A DNA stretch of 43,135 bases from a virus. Location of the stretch: positions 1-43,135 of the IMG/VR virus record IMGVR_UViG_3300043466_001332; one strand, given 5' to 3'. Under the pieces are notes generated by a model that worked only from the letters and a program-made list of their open reading frames with translations, was not told the origin of the DNA and ran no database searches. How positions within the stretch are numbered: the first letter of the stretch is position 1; every line of letters starts with the position of its first letter. Both the position numbers and the translations under genes were made by a program. Positions 7,197-15,656 of this stretch are shown one piece after another.

Positions 7197-9226
7197 TGAC
7201 CATTACGGAAGATGATCTTTTGACCAGTCTGAGGATTAGTCGCGGTCATACCATCGACGACGGATGGTTGCGGGGCGCCGGCCTGCACGCCTTGCTGCTG
7301 AACAGATTTAAAGCGCGCGAAGGGATCAGGAAGCCCTCGGATCATCTTCGTGGCCTCCTTGGGGTCTATTTCGCCCATGACCACCATGCCAGCGATGTCG
7401 CCCTGAGCCCGCTTGTATTCTGCCAATCCCTGCATCGTCTCAAGGATCATGGCGTTACCTTCGGGCGTGTTAAGCAGCGACGGCAGCGCCTTTTGGAACA
7501 GTGAAACATCGCGATCAGAGGATGCGCCGGTTCCGGGAACGCGCATCCGGGGCACCAAGTACGAAATAATGGCATTAGCGGCCTGCCCCGCATCCGCACC
7601 GTCTGTGAGCTTGATGCCGAACCCGGCCGCTGCGCTGGCAAGTGCCGGGCCAAGGCCAGAGCCAGACTGCTGGAGAAGCCCGCGCAGGCGATCAAGCTGG
7701 TAGATGTCCTGACCAGCCTGCGTGCCTTCATCATACATACTGGCGAAGGTCTTGCCGACTTGCTCGCCTAGCGTCTTTTCCAGCGCGCCCTGCGCTTTCT
7801 GATCGATGTTGACCGACGTAGACGGCCGCCCGGCTTCTTTCAGCGCAATCTGGTAATCCTGGAACGTGCCCGGGAAGCCCTGCGATTTGGCATATTCGTA
7901 TTCGCGCATGTCTCCGGTCGGCTGGGGCATTGGATTGCGGATGCCCTCCACCTCAAGCTGCAACTTTTCTAGCTCCAGCTGCCGCATCGGATCCGCTGCC
8001 TCGGCCGCGCGCTTGGCTTCCATGTCCTGAAGCTGGAAATTGCGCTCGATCAGCGACTGCACTACGCGCTGCCCAGCGGGGGACAGACGGCCGGACTGAA
8101 GCGCCTGAATAAGCTGCCCCTGAGACAGGCCGGCGGCGCCCTGCTGTGCGCCTTGGGGCGCCTGTGGGGCCTGCGCAACCTGCTGAGGGGCCGGAGCCGC
8201 CTGCGGAGGCATAGCGCCGCCCTGTGCCATTCCAGCGCCCTGCGGGGCCGCGCCGGCGCGGCGAGCCAGCGCCATCAGCACCGGGTTTACGTCGTTCGGG
8301 TCTGCGCTTGCGACGCGGACGGGCGCGCCCCCCATCTGCTGAAGCTGAGGAGCGGGGGCATTCTCAGGGGAGAACGGCATCGCCTGCGCCTGAGCGGGGG
8401 CGGCCTGCGTCACATTGAACGGCATGGGCTGGGCTTCGCCGCCCGGCGTCATGCCAAGCAGCGCCATAGCCTTCTGGCGGTGCGGCCCCATCTGGTTGTT
8501 GACTTTATCGGCCACCGTGCCCGGCGCGCCACCCGCCGCCGCGTCGCTGCGGTTATAGCGGCCAACACCGCCGGCATTGATGGCCGAATAGATGTCGAGC
8601 AGGCCCATGCCGGGCTGAACGCCGGTATCGCGAAGATACTTTGCGACAGCGCCATCAGGCCCGAGCTGCGAGCCAACCGGATTGTTCCAGTCCACGCCGT
8701 ACTGCTGCGCCTGCGGCTCTCCGAACTGGATAAGGCCGCGATGCTGCCCCCATTTGGTCGTGGGGCCGGTCTTGGTGGGGTCAAACGTGCCTGCGGTTTC
8801 GTAGGACATCGCCGTTGCAAGATCGACCGGGTCGATTCCAAGGGCTTCCGCAGTCGAGCGGATGCCTCCCACAAGATCGGCCGGCGCGGAGGCGGGGACA
8901 GTAGTGGCGCTGCCAGAAGAGCCCACAGACGGCGCATCAGCCTGTGCGGGGCTAGCGGCGGGCGTAGAGGCGCCTCCAAACGCGCGGGACAGTAGATCGG
9001 CCTCATAGGACCGGTTACCCTGTAGCGCCGTGTCCGCCCGGTTCTCCTTGATGACGCCGCCAAGCGCCTGAAGCACCTGCGCAGCGCCCTGCGTCCAGTG
9101 GCCGATAGGGCGGGCCTGCGCGGCCTGTGCCAGCATCTGCCGGGCAAGCTCGCGCTCTTTCTCGGCCTGATCGTCGGTAAGCGTGACCATGCCACGCTGC
9201 GGGTCAAGGATGCCGGCAAAAGCCAT
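7181..9226 (-). CDS. Virion-associated lytic transglycosylase-like injection protein
   Basis: A protein of 681 aa. Residues about 118-260 look like a lysozyme/transglycosylase fold: an AMSYETAGTFDP stretch with a candidate catalytic Glu143, then GLIQFGEPQAQQYG and the DIYSAINAGG helix. The remainder is Gln/Ala/Pro-rich (about 290-375) with helical segments, as in internal virion proteins. It would cut peptidoglycan locally during DNA entry. The ATG overlaps the stop of the upstream gene by one base (TGATG). It may work with the 672-aa protein immediately downstream as an ejection complex. Confidence 0.75.
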   Translation of the reverse strand: MAFAGILDPQRGMVTLTDDQAEKERELARQMLAQAAQARPIGHWTQGAAQVLQALGGVIKENRADTALQGNRSYEADLLSRAFGGASTPAASPAQADAPSVGSSGSATTVPASAPADLVGGIRSTAEALGIDPVDLATAMSYETAGTFDPTKTGPTTKWGQHRGLIQFGEPQAQQYGVDWNNPVGSQLGPDGAVAKYLRDTGVQPGMGLLDIYSAINAGGVGRYNRSDAAAGGAPGTVADKVNNQMGPHRQKAMALLGMTPGGEAQPMPFNVTQAAPAQAQAMPFSPENAPAPQLQQMGGAPVRVASADPNDVNPVLMALARRAGAAPQGAGMAQGGAMPPQAAPAPQQVAQAPQAPQGAQQGAAGLSQGQLIQALQSGRLSPAGQRVVQSLIERNFQLQDMEAKRAAEAADPMRQLELEKLQLEVEGIRNPMPQPTGDMREYEYAKSQGFPGTFQDYQIALKEAGRPSTSVNIDQKAQGALEKTLGEQVGKTFASMYDEGTQAGQDIYQLDRLRGLLQQSGSGLGPALASAAAGFGIKLTDGADAGQAANAIISYLVPRMRVPGTGASSDRDVSLFQKALPSLLNTPEGNAMILETMQGLAEYKRAQGDIAGMVVMGEIDPKEATKMIRGLPDPFARFKSVQQQGVQAGAPQPSVVDGMTATNPQTGQKIIFRNGQWVPM

Positions 9227-10458
9227 CAGACGGGCTCCACAGCGAGGTCATAACGCACGCGCTTAAACCCATCGGCGCCCATCGTGACGGCCTCGGGGTG
9301 GATGCGCTCGACTTCATCAGCCATGACGCCGATTTGCGCAGTCTCACTACCCTTGTAGCGATAAGCGTAAACTGGCAGGCCATTATCCAGCGTGCCAACG
9401 CGCTGGATGCCTTCCTTTGCCCGGCGGTCGGATAGCAGCCCGATACCCGACGACAACAGGCCGAAAATGCCGCTCATGGCGTTCTGAGAATTGGCGAGCT
9501 GGCTCTGATACTGCTGGTTGACGAGGCCAGTGTAATCAACGCCCTCAACCCCCGTCGTGGGCGTGCTGACAAAGTTGGGCTGCGTCACCTGCGAACCAGA
9601 AAGCAGCGCTGCAATCTCGTTCAGCGGCTGGTTGCGCGCGGCGTATGCCTCGTTCATGTACTGCGAGCGGCCCGCGTTCTGCTGAGTGACAAGGCGCCCC
9701 TGCTCCTGCCCAGCTGCCAGAATAGCGGCCATGCGCGCGTCGTTTTCGGACTGCGAATTGCGGTTCCACTCCGAATCCCACGCGGCCGTGCCGGGGCGAA
9801 TGCCCTGATTGATGAGCGTGTTGCGCAGCGTGTCTTGGTTCTGCGACAGGCTCGGCTGCATGCGCTGCATGAGGGCGTCTTCCACCCGCTGGCGATCCGC
9901 CGAATAATCGGTGTTCGGATCGGCCGCGAGGGGAGGCGCACCGCTGGTGTCCATCTTGGTACCGAGATAGTCGTTCAGCCAGTCGGACTGGTTGTTCGCC
10001 AGCGTGGCAAGGTTGAGCTGTGCGCCCTGCGTCTGCCCCAAGATCGCCTGTTGCTCGGGCGAAAGCGTGGTGGTCGCAGTGTAGGAAGGCGTCATGTTGC
10101 CCTTAACGGCGGACCAGCCTTCCTGAAGCGTCCCGCGCGTCCCGCTCTGCACCTGCCGGGTAGAGGTAGTGCCACCCTCTTTCCACGTCGCGCCGCTCCT
10201 GACGGTCTTGTAAACCGGCTCGCTCGATGCATAAGGCGCGTTGGCCTGATACTGGCCCGTGGCGGCGTTGTAATAGTAGGTCTGCCCATTGGACGAGGGC
10301 GTAAAGTTCTGCCCCGTCTGCGAATAGGTCAGGTTGCCATAGGGCGTCACCTGATTGATCATGTTGAGCTGCTGCTGCGTGATCGCAGTCTCTTGGTTCA
10401 ACTGCGCTTGCGTAGCTGCAGTTTTCGCCGGATCAGGAGCGCTCGGGGTCGAAACCAT
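9226..10458 (-). CDS. Tail/injection protein with C-terminal S74 chaperone-like domain
   Basis: A protein of 410 aa. The N-terminal 330 residues are Gln/Asn-rich with predicted helical parts. The C-terminal 70 residues match the intramolecular chaperone/peptidase S74 pattern: SDRRAKEGIQRVG, then GLPVYAYRYKG, IGVMADEVERIHPEAV. In S74 proteins this domain assists trimer folding and may cut itself off at the Ser of the SD motif, using a nearby Lys. It is found here on an internal-protein-like gene rather than on the fibre. The ATG at 10458 follows the acetyltransferase-like gene stop by two bases. Confidence 0.7.
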   Translation of the reverse strand: MVSTPSAPDPAKTAATQAQLNQETAITQQQLNMINQVTPYGNLTYSQTGQNFTPSSNGQTYYYNAATGQYQANAPYASSEPVYKTVRSGATWKEGGTTSTRQVQSGTRGTLQEGWSAVKGNMTPSYTATTTLSPEQQAILGQTQGAQLNLATLANNQSDWLNDYLGTKMDTSGAPPLAADPNTDYSADRQRVEDALMQRMQPSLSQNQDTLRNTLINQGIRPGTAAWDSEWNRNSQSENDARMAAILAAGQEQGRLVTQQNAGRSQYMNEAYAARNQPLNEIAALLSGSQVTQPNFVSTPTTGVEGVDYTGLVNQQYQSQLANSQNAMSGIFGLLSSGIGLLSDRRAKEGIQRVGTLDNGLPVYAYRYKGSETAQIGVMADEVERIHPEAVTMGADGFKRVRYDLAVEPV

Positions 10459-10460
10459 GA

Positions 10461-10838
10461 TCAGTACCTATATTCGCTCTTGAGTATCCCCACCACGATG
10501 GCATTACGCCCCTCGCCGTAGTGGTCGCGCATCAAGCCTTCGACTTTCCCACCAAGCCGCACCGCATAACGGGCCACCCGTGGGCTTTCGGTCAGAAACG
10601 TCATGCGTCCCTTGCCAAGGGTGCCGTAAACGTGGTGCCCGCACTCTGCCAGAAACTCGCGCGTCCAGCCGGAGCCCACCGCGCTGAGATGCACGTCGTT
10701 GGCTTCGAACACATTGAAGATCACGCCGGCAATGATTTCGCCGTCACGCTCAATCCCGAGGCACTGAAACGGCGGGTAGAACAGAACACCCAGCGCATTG
10801 GCGCAGAATTCCGCCACGCGGCCATCAGAGACGATCAC
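10461..10838 (-). CDS. GNAT-like acetyltransferase family protein
   Basis: A protein of 125 aa. The start chosen is the GTG at 10838, which overlaps the stop of the nozzle-like gene (GTGA); a longer ATG reading (to 11018) would overlap that gene by 184 bases. The pattern ERDGEIIAGVIFNVFEAND, an EFLAECGHHVYGTLG helix, and a GGKVEGLMRDHY C-terminal strand-helix resemble GNAT proteins commonly found between tail genes in podophages. The acetyl-CoA loop is not strict. Its place in a virion operon suggests modification of a structural or host surface component, but no substrate is evident. Confidence 0.6.
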   Translation of the reverse strand: MIVSDGRVAEFCANALGVLFYPPFQCLGIERDGEIIAGVIFNVFEANDVHLSAVGSGWTREFLAECGHHVYGTLGKGRMTFLTESPRVARYAVRLGGKVEGLMRDHYGEGRNAIVVGILKSEYRY

Positions 10839-12664
10839 GAAACCACATCCCCGCCCTGAAGGGTGACTTCCACGCGGATGATCTCGGTATCGAGCGGGCG
10901 AAGATCGCCGCTTGTCACCATTACGCACGGCGCCAGCGCATAGCCGGAGCCCCCGACCGACACCCAATTCGCCGTCACGGTCTTCTGCGACGTTTCGGCC
11001 CACAGCGACGTACCCCACACGCCCGTTCCCCAGACAGCGCCCGCGCCAAAGGCCGGAGCAGACGGGGCGGACGGCAGTTCCTCGGTGAAGTCGTAGAGAA
11101 CCGTGAGTTTCGGCGCGGACAGGTTGGTTTCCCGCCGCGTGATGCGCCCGATATAGGCCAGCTTGCGCGTCGCCGGGCTCTGCACGTCATCGAACAGGGC
11201 AACGCTTACGCCCGTGAACGGCACGCCCTCGTCCGCGCCGGTCACGTTGGCTTCAACAATGCGCCCCTCAGCCGAGCCAAAGAACAGGCGCCCGTCATAG
11301 GTCTCAAAGCACCGCGCATCCCAGCCCGTGTACTCGGCCCATGCCATGGTGCGAACGTTGGCGATAAAGGCTACAGGCGTGTCGTCTTCGGGCGTAGGAG
11401 GCGCGACCAGCGCCATCTGGGCTTCGGGCCATACAATGGCGGTCCAGTCGGCATTGCGCCGCTCTACGGCCGCGATATTCCAGTCTGGCTCGATGGCAAA
11501 GGACACCGCTGCCGGCGCCAAAGTTGCCACAGAGCGCTGCACCGCCTGCGACAGCGGAATGAAGCCGATATCTGTTGCGATGATGAGATCCCCACCGATG
11601 CGCACATAGGCCTGTTTGCCAAGCGGGCGTCCGATTTGGTAAAGGCCCACCTTCGCCCAATTCGCCGCCACGCTGGGGTTATCGCCCTGATAGACGGCAA
11701 CCTCGCCTTCGGCCGACACGAACACGCACTGTTCCGACAGGCCGCCGTCGCCGGATGTGCCCAGCGACCACGAGGCGCCAAAGGTCAGCCCCGCGCCGCC
11801 GATGGCAAACACGCCGCCCATGGGGAACACGACCGCCGCTCCGGTGATCTGATCAATGGGCAGATACCAGACGTTCAGGCTGTTCTTTTCGATGAAGAAC
11901 AGGCGGTTTTTGTAGGACCAGACGAGCGACAGGTCCGCCGTGTCGATGCCTGTGAAGGCTCCGAAAAACGTTGAGTTGACGCCATCCGCCAAAGCAGAGC
12001 CACCCGAGCCATCCGTGATAGTCTCGTTGTTCTGGAATGGGCCGCCCGTGATGGTCCGCAGGTAAAGCGTGCCAGACGTACCGTTGTCGGTGACGCGCAG
12101 GATGGTCGCCGTTGCCCCTGACGTGCCGCCGGTAAGCGTCGCGCCCATGGTGAAATTCGCGGTCTGGGTGTCGAAGTTCAGCTGGTTGATGGGCTGGCTG
12201 GTGATCGGCCACCACGCGCTGCCATCATAAAGCTGCATCGAATCCTCGCCATTGACGCACACCAGATAGGTGCCGCCCGTGGTCTGGAACTGCGCCGCAA
12301 CCCACGCGCCCCCGGTCTGCCCGGTCACGTCAGGAGACGGGCTCACATCAGGGTCAGCGACGGTCGTGATATCGTAGATGTCTTCCTCGGTCGCCGCGAA
12401 GAATTTTTGATTGTTGCCATTGCGATAGCGAAGCAGAGCCGTCACAGCCTGATCGCCGTCGCCAACGAAAGCGTGCTTCTCGGTCCCGCGCCGAAGAATG
12501 GCCGTCTCGGTGCCAGGATAGAAGTTCCGAAGCACGTAAGCAGCGGATGTGCCCTGCTTGGCCGCCGTCGCAAGGTTGCGGTTGGACACCCACCCCGACG
12601 TTGGGGCCGGAAACGTCACCAGACTGGACTGGCGAGGCCGTGAGCCTGCGGCGGGGCGGCGCAT
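10835..12664 (-). CDS. Tail nozzle/DNA stabilisation protein
   Basis: A protein of 609 aa, beta-rich with repeated strand-turn units, placed right after the head-tail connector gene. This is the position and size of podovirus tail nozzle proteins (T7 gp12/P22 gp10 type). The N-terminus (FPAPTSGWVSNRNLA, LRNFYPGTETAILRRGTEKH) has the form often seen in this family. A propeller-like body follows. It would extend the portal channel and attach fibres. The start at 12664 leaves three bases after the upstream stop. Confidence 0.7.
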   Translation of the reverse strand: MRRPAAGSRPRQSSLVTFPAPTSGWVSNRNLATAAKQGTSAAYVLRNFYPGTETAILRRGTEKHAFVGDGDQAVTALLRYRNGNNQKFFAATEEDIYDITTVADPDVSPSPDVTGQTGGAWVAAQFQTTGGTYLVCVNGEDSMQLYDGSAWWPITSQPINQLNFDTQTANFTMGATLTGGTSGATATILRVTDNGTSGTLYLRTITGGPFQNNETITDGSGGSALADGVNSTFFGAFTGIDTADLSLVWSYKNRLFFIEKNSLNVWYLPIDQITGAAVVFPMGGVFAIGGAGLTFGASWSLGTSGDGGLSEQCVFVSAEGEVAVYQGDNPSVAANWAKVGLYQIGRPLGKQAYVRIGGDLIIATDIGFIPLSQAVQRSVATLAPAAVSFAIEPDWNIAAVERRNADWTAIVWPEAQMALVAPPTPEDDTPVAFIANVRTMAWAEYTGWDARCFETYDGRLFFGSAEGRIVEANVTGADEGVPFTGVSVALFDDVQSPATRKLAYIGRITRRETNLSAPKLTVLYDFTEELPSAPSAPAFGAGAVWGTGVWGTSLWAETSQKTVTANWVSVGGSGYALAPCVMVTSGDLRPLDTEIIRVEVTLQGGDVVS

Positions 12665-12667
12665 AGA

Positions 12668-13366
12668 TCAGACGCCCAGCGCGCGCGGGTAGGCGATGGA
12701 CATATTGCCCGGCGCGCGAAGGCGGCCTTCCGCCAACACGCGGGCGCCCTTGTCCCGGCCGGAAATTTCCGCCAGAACCTTCTCATACTCGGCCATTTCC
12801 TCGCCGTAATCGAGCTTCTTCTGCGCCCGCCACTTCCAGATAAGGCCGAGCTTCAGGAGGTCTTCATCAAGCACCATCGTGTCGCTGTCAGAGGTGAACG
12901 CGGCCTTGGCCGTGCCCCCGCTATCGCGCACGATATTCTTGGAAATGTAGTACCAATCCGCGCTGTCACCGGTGGGGATGACGGGCCAGAACTGCATGTC
13001 ACCGTCGAGGATGATCCAGAAGCCCGGCGTGACGGCCGGAGCGCCGATCAGCAGCATGTACCACTGGTTCAGGTCAGAGGCGCGGACGTAGTGCCACGAC
13101 ACCCAATCGGGGCGGAATACCTCGCCACCCGACACCATGCGATCATAGTCGGACGGCAGCGCAAAGCCCTGCGTTGTGCCGTCGCCCGTGTAGGTCTGGA
13201 GCTTGGTGAGCGCGCGCCAGTCGTGAGCGCGCACGAGATCCTGCGCCACATCGTTCGCCAAGTCGCAGATTTCCAGCGAGAATTGATCGGTCTCGCTGAA
13301 AAACGCCGTGGGCTTCTGCCCGATCAGCTTGATTGCGGCCGACTGTGCGGCGGTCAGGAAGCTCAC
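12668..13366 (-). CDS. Head-tail connector/tail adaptor protein
   Basis: A protein of 232 aa with a GTG start that overlaps the previous stop (GTGA at 13366-13363). The helical N-terminus (ICDLANDVAQDLVRAHDWRA) and the following strand region (FALPSDYDRMVSGG) match the pattern of podovirus tail tubular A/gp4-type adaptors that bind the portal. It lies between the HhH protein and the nozzle-like protein, as expected for a connector. No enzymatic motif is visible. Confidence 0.7.
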   Translation of the reverse strand: MSFLTAAQSAAIKLIGQKPTAFFSETDQFSLEICDLANDVAQDLVRAHDWRALTKLQTYTGDGTTQGFALPSDYDRMVSGGEVFRPDWVSWHYVRASDLNQWYMLLIGAPAVTPGFWIILDGDMQFWPVIPTGDSADWYYISKNIVRDSGGTAKAAFTSDSDTMVLDEDLLKLGLIWKWRAQKKLDYGEEMAEYEKVLAEISGRDKGARVLAEGRLRAPGNMSIAYPRALGV

Positions 13367-14049
13367 GCGGCGGCTCCGCTCTCGACTTCATGCGCCATGC
13401 GCACCAGCGTGTCATGGCTCGGGTTGCCGCGCGGGCGCGATCCGGTCTTCGAGGCGATCAGCTCTTTCAGATCGTCATCGCTCATGGCCGCGTAGCCCGT
13501 GGGCTCGGCCTTCTCGCTCTGGACCTGCGCCAGCTGCGCCTTGAGCGCTTCCACTTCAGCGGCGAGGCGGACCGCCGTCGAGGAATCGCGTGCGTTTTCA
13601 AGGAAGGCCTTGGCCTTCTCCTTGATCTCACGGCCGCCCATCCCGAGGTTGGACAAGGCCGTGCCTTCAAGCGACGCAAGCTGCTCGACGGTGTAGATGC
13701 CGAGGGCGTTCAGCGTCTTGCGCTTGGCGCCGTCGAGCCAGCCGAGTTCCGCCAGCGGCATGCCCGAGACGACGGGCGCCAGTCCCTGCTTGAAGCGCTG
13801 ATAGGCGTCGGGGAAGCGGTCGGCATAGGTGATCTTGCGGCCGTTGATCTTGGTGCATTCCGCATGGGCCGGGCGCACCAGCGTGCGCTGGCGATCAGCG
13901 GGGAAACGGATCTCGCACATCTCGACGCTACGATACTGGAGGAAGCCGACGTTGTGCGTGGCGACCTTGTCTTCCTTTTCGTCCACGTAGAAGCGGACGT
14001 TGGGTTCGGTGCCCTTGCTCTTGGGCGCCCCGTAGTTATCGAATTCCAT
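13363..14049 (-). CDS. Conserved phage protein with helix-hairpin-helix segment
   Basis: A protein of 228 aa. The N-terminal 75 residues are polar and beta-like. Residues about 103-152 look like a helix-hairpin-helix pair (LDGAKRKTLNALGIYTVEQL, then LSNLGMGGREIKEKAKAFL). A coiled coil with Glu/Gln follows (about 160-185), then a Ser/Asp tail. It lies just downstream of the terminator that ends the capsid part. A head-completion or DNA-contact role is possible; I do not recognise a named family. Confidence 0.65.
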   Translation of the reverse strand: MEFDNYGAPKSKGTEPNVRFYVDEKEDKVATHNVGFLQYRSVEMCEIRFPADRQRTLVRPAHAECTKINGRKITYADRFPDAYQRFKQGLAPVVSGMPLAELGWLDGAKRKTLNALGIYTVEQLASLEGTALSNLGMGGREIKEKAKAFLENARDSSTAVRLAAEVEALKAQLAQVQSEKAEPTGYAAMSDDDLKELIASKTGSRPRGNPSHDTLVRMAHEVESGAAA

Positions 14050-14069
14050 GAATCAGTTCCTTGTCTGAG

Positions 14070-14100
14070 AAAGGAAAAGGGCGGGACCGAAGCCCCGCCC
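14070..14100 (-). terminator. Rho-independent terminator with UUCG tetraloop
   Basis: Read on the minus strand, a 9-bp stem (GGGCGGG plus G-U and C-G pairs, closed by GUCCCGCCC) carries a UUCG loop and is followed by TTTTCCTTT. It lies in the 59-base gap after the decoration-like gene. It should stop or attenuate transcripts coming from the terminase-capsid genes and so set the ratio of capsid to tail products. Confidence 0.85.
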
Positions 14101-14108
14101 CATAAGGC

Positions 14109-14609
14109 TCACAGGCCGTCCGAAACGAACGGACGGGAAAGCTCGACTTCGGCAAGGCCGGCGGACGGCGTGCCAATGGCGGACGCGCCCTTCATGCCGG
14201 TGATGTAGTCGCCGGAGACGACGGCGTCGTCCACGCTGCCGGCGGTCGAGGTCAGGTAGCAGTTGGCGTTGTCGACGAAGCCCGAGAGGACCTTGGCGAC
14301 GCCCTTGCCGCTGATCTGGTACCAGCCGGAAGTAGAGGCGACAGTCGCGGCCATAGCGGTCGCAACGGGGCCGATGGCGTTGGCGGCTGCCAGCGTGGTC
14401 GAAAAGTCATCGGCGTTGTAGACGACGACCGAACCGACCGCCGTGGAAGCCGCGCCAGCGAGGTAGATGAATTCGCCAGAGCCGTAGGTGGGATCAACGG
14501 CCGTAACGATGGTGCCCAGCGGCGGCGAAGTGAGGTAGTCGTCCGAATCCGAGACGACCTGACCCACCTGCGGGTAGCCGAGGGAGGGCTGCTGAATGAC
14601 GAAAGCCAT
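14109..14609 (-). CDS. Capsid decoration-like protein
   Basis: A protein of 166 aa immediately downstream of the major capsid gene, Ala/Ser/Thr/Val-rich and predicted all-beta (VGSVVVYNADDFSTTLAAAN, GWYQISGKGVAKVL). Size, composition and position fit a head decoration or stabilisation protein. The gene ends just before the strong terminator, so it shares the highest-expressed part of the operon with the capsid gene. Confidence 0.65.
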   Translation of the reverse strand: MAFVIQQPSLGYPQVGQVVSDSDDYLTSPPLGTIVTAVDPTYGSGEFIYLAGAASTAVGSVVVYNADDFSTTLAAANAIGPVATAMAATVASTSGWYQISGKGVAKVLSGFVDNANCYLTSTAGSVDDAVVSGDYITGMKGASAIGTPSAGLAEVELSRPFVSDGL

Positions 14610-14636
14610 GATGATTGCTCCTATCTCTCGCGCCCG

Positions 14637-15644
14637 TCACGAACCGACAAACAGGCGAGCCTGGAAGTTCGGGTTGGTGAGGGTGAGTTCACCCATCCAA
14701 CCGACGAACTGAGCCACGGCGTCCTGATTGATCGGCTTCTGGCCTTCGCCATCGAAGAGCGTGTCAAAGTTGCGGTCCGGGTTGTACCGCATGCGGAACG
14801 ACTCGGTTTCGATGAAGAAGGACGTGTCGTCCGGCATTTGGGTGCCCTTGCCGCCGCCCCACACGATTTCCGCACGGCCGCCGGGGCCGACGTATTCGAT
14901 GGTCTTGAAGCCGAGGCGCCCGACGCTGTTCTCGTCCGTGATGCGCTGGATTGCGGTCAGGGCCGAGCAGTACTCCTCCCAATGCTGGGACGAGGCGAGG
15001 ATCAGGTCCGGGTGACGCGAACCACGGGTAAGCTCGCCCATGACGTTGTCATAGATGCGCTTGGCCGTGCTGGTGTCGAAGGTGGTCCCGATGGTCGGGA
15101 AGTCGGTCGCGATGTCGTAAGCGCCCGTCCGCCAGATGGCATTGGTGTTGCGATCAATGCCGCCGTAGACATTGGTCGGCGTCTCCGGGATGGCGACGTT
15201 GAGGCCGCCAAGCTGCTTGCCGCCGTTGGCCGAGCCGTCCGAGAACAGCGCAACTTCCATACCCTGCGACAGGCCGGACTCGGCAGCGCGGATGTACTCG
15301 CGCATGACCGGCAGGAGCTGGTTGCGGCCTTCGTTGTTCAGGATCTCCTGCATGGTGAGGGAGATCGGAACGGCGCACATCTTGGGGGTGTAGTAGGCGT
15401 CGTTGAACAGCTCGCGCGGCGGGTTGTCGAGAAAGTCGTACCCGTCGTACCACTGGATTTCCGGCAGATCGATCAGAAGCGTCTGGCGGATGCGGGGACC
15501 GGAATAGGTCTCCCAAAGGCCCTTGCGGCGCAGAACGTCGAAAAGGGGGATGGCGTTGGACACGATGTCCTGCCACGCCGACGAACGCTCTTCGAGCGCC
15601 ATCGACAGTACCTGCTGATAGTTCACATTCGTGTTGATGGACAT
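14637..15644 (-). CDS. Major capsid protein
   Basis: A protein of 335 aa after the scaffold gene. The sequence contains features common to HK97-fold capsid proteins of podophages: an N-terminal helix (EERSSAWQDIVSNAIPLFDV), a long central helix (LLPVMREYIRAAESGL), the ELTRGSRHPDLILAS turn and a C-terminal beta part ending in NPNFQARLFVG. The start has GAGGA directly before the ATG. No protease gene was seen nearby, consistent with a scaffold-dependent, unprocessed capsid. Confidence 0.85.
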   Translation of the reverse strand: MSINTNVNYQQVLSMALEERSSAWQDIVSNAIPLFDVLRRKGLWETYSGPRIRQTLLIDLPEIQWYDGYDFLDNPPRELFNDAYYTPKMCAVPISLTMQEILNNEGRNQLLPVMREYIRAAESGLSQGMEVALFSDGSANGGKQLGGLNVAIPETPTNVYGGIDRNTNAIWRTGAYDIATDFPTIGTTFDTSTAKRIYDNVMGELTRGSRHPDLILASSQHWEEYCSALTAIQRITDENSVGRLGFKTIEYVGPGGRAEIVWGGGKGTQMPDDTSFFIETESFRMRYNPDRNFDTLFDGEGQKPINQDAVAQFVGWMGELTLTNPNFQARLFVGS

Positions 15645-15656
15645 TCCTCAGTCCTC

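Noticed and set aside
8153-8995. Plus-strand 280-codon frame opposite the transglycosylase-like gene
   Set aside because: Very Arg/His-rich and without domain pattern, while the minus strand encodes a recognisable enzyme.
13333-14208. Plus-strand 291-codon frame across the connector and HhH genes
   Set aside because: It runs through two coupled genes and the terminator; composition is that of an antisense shadow.
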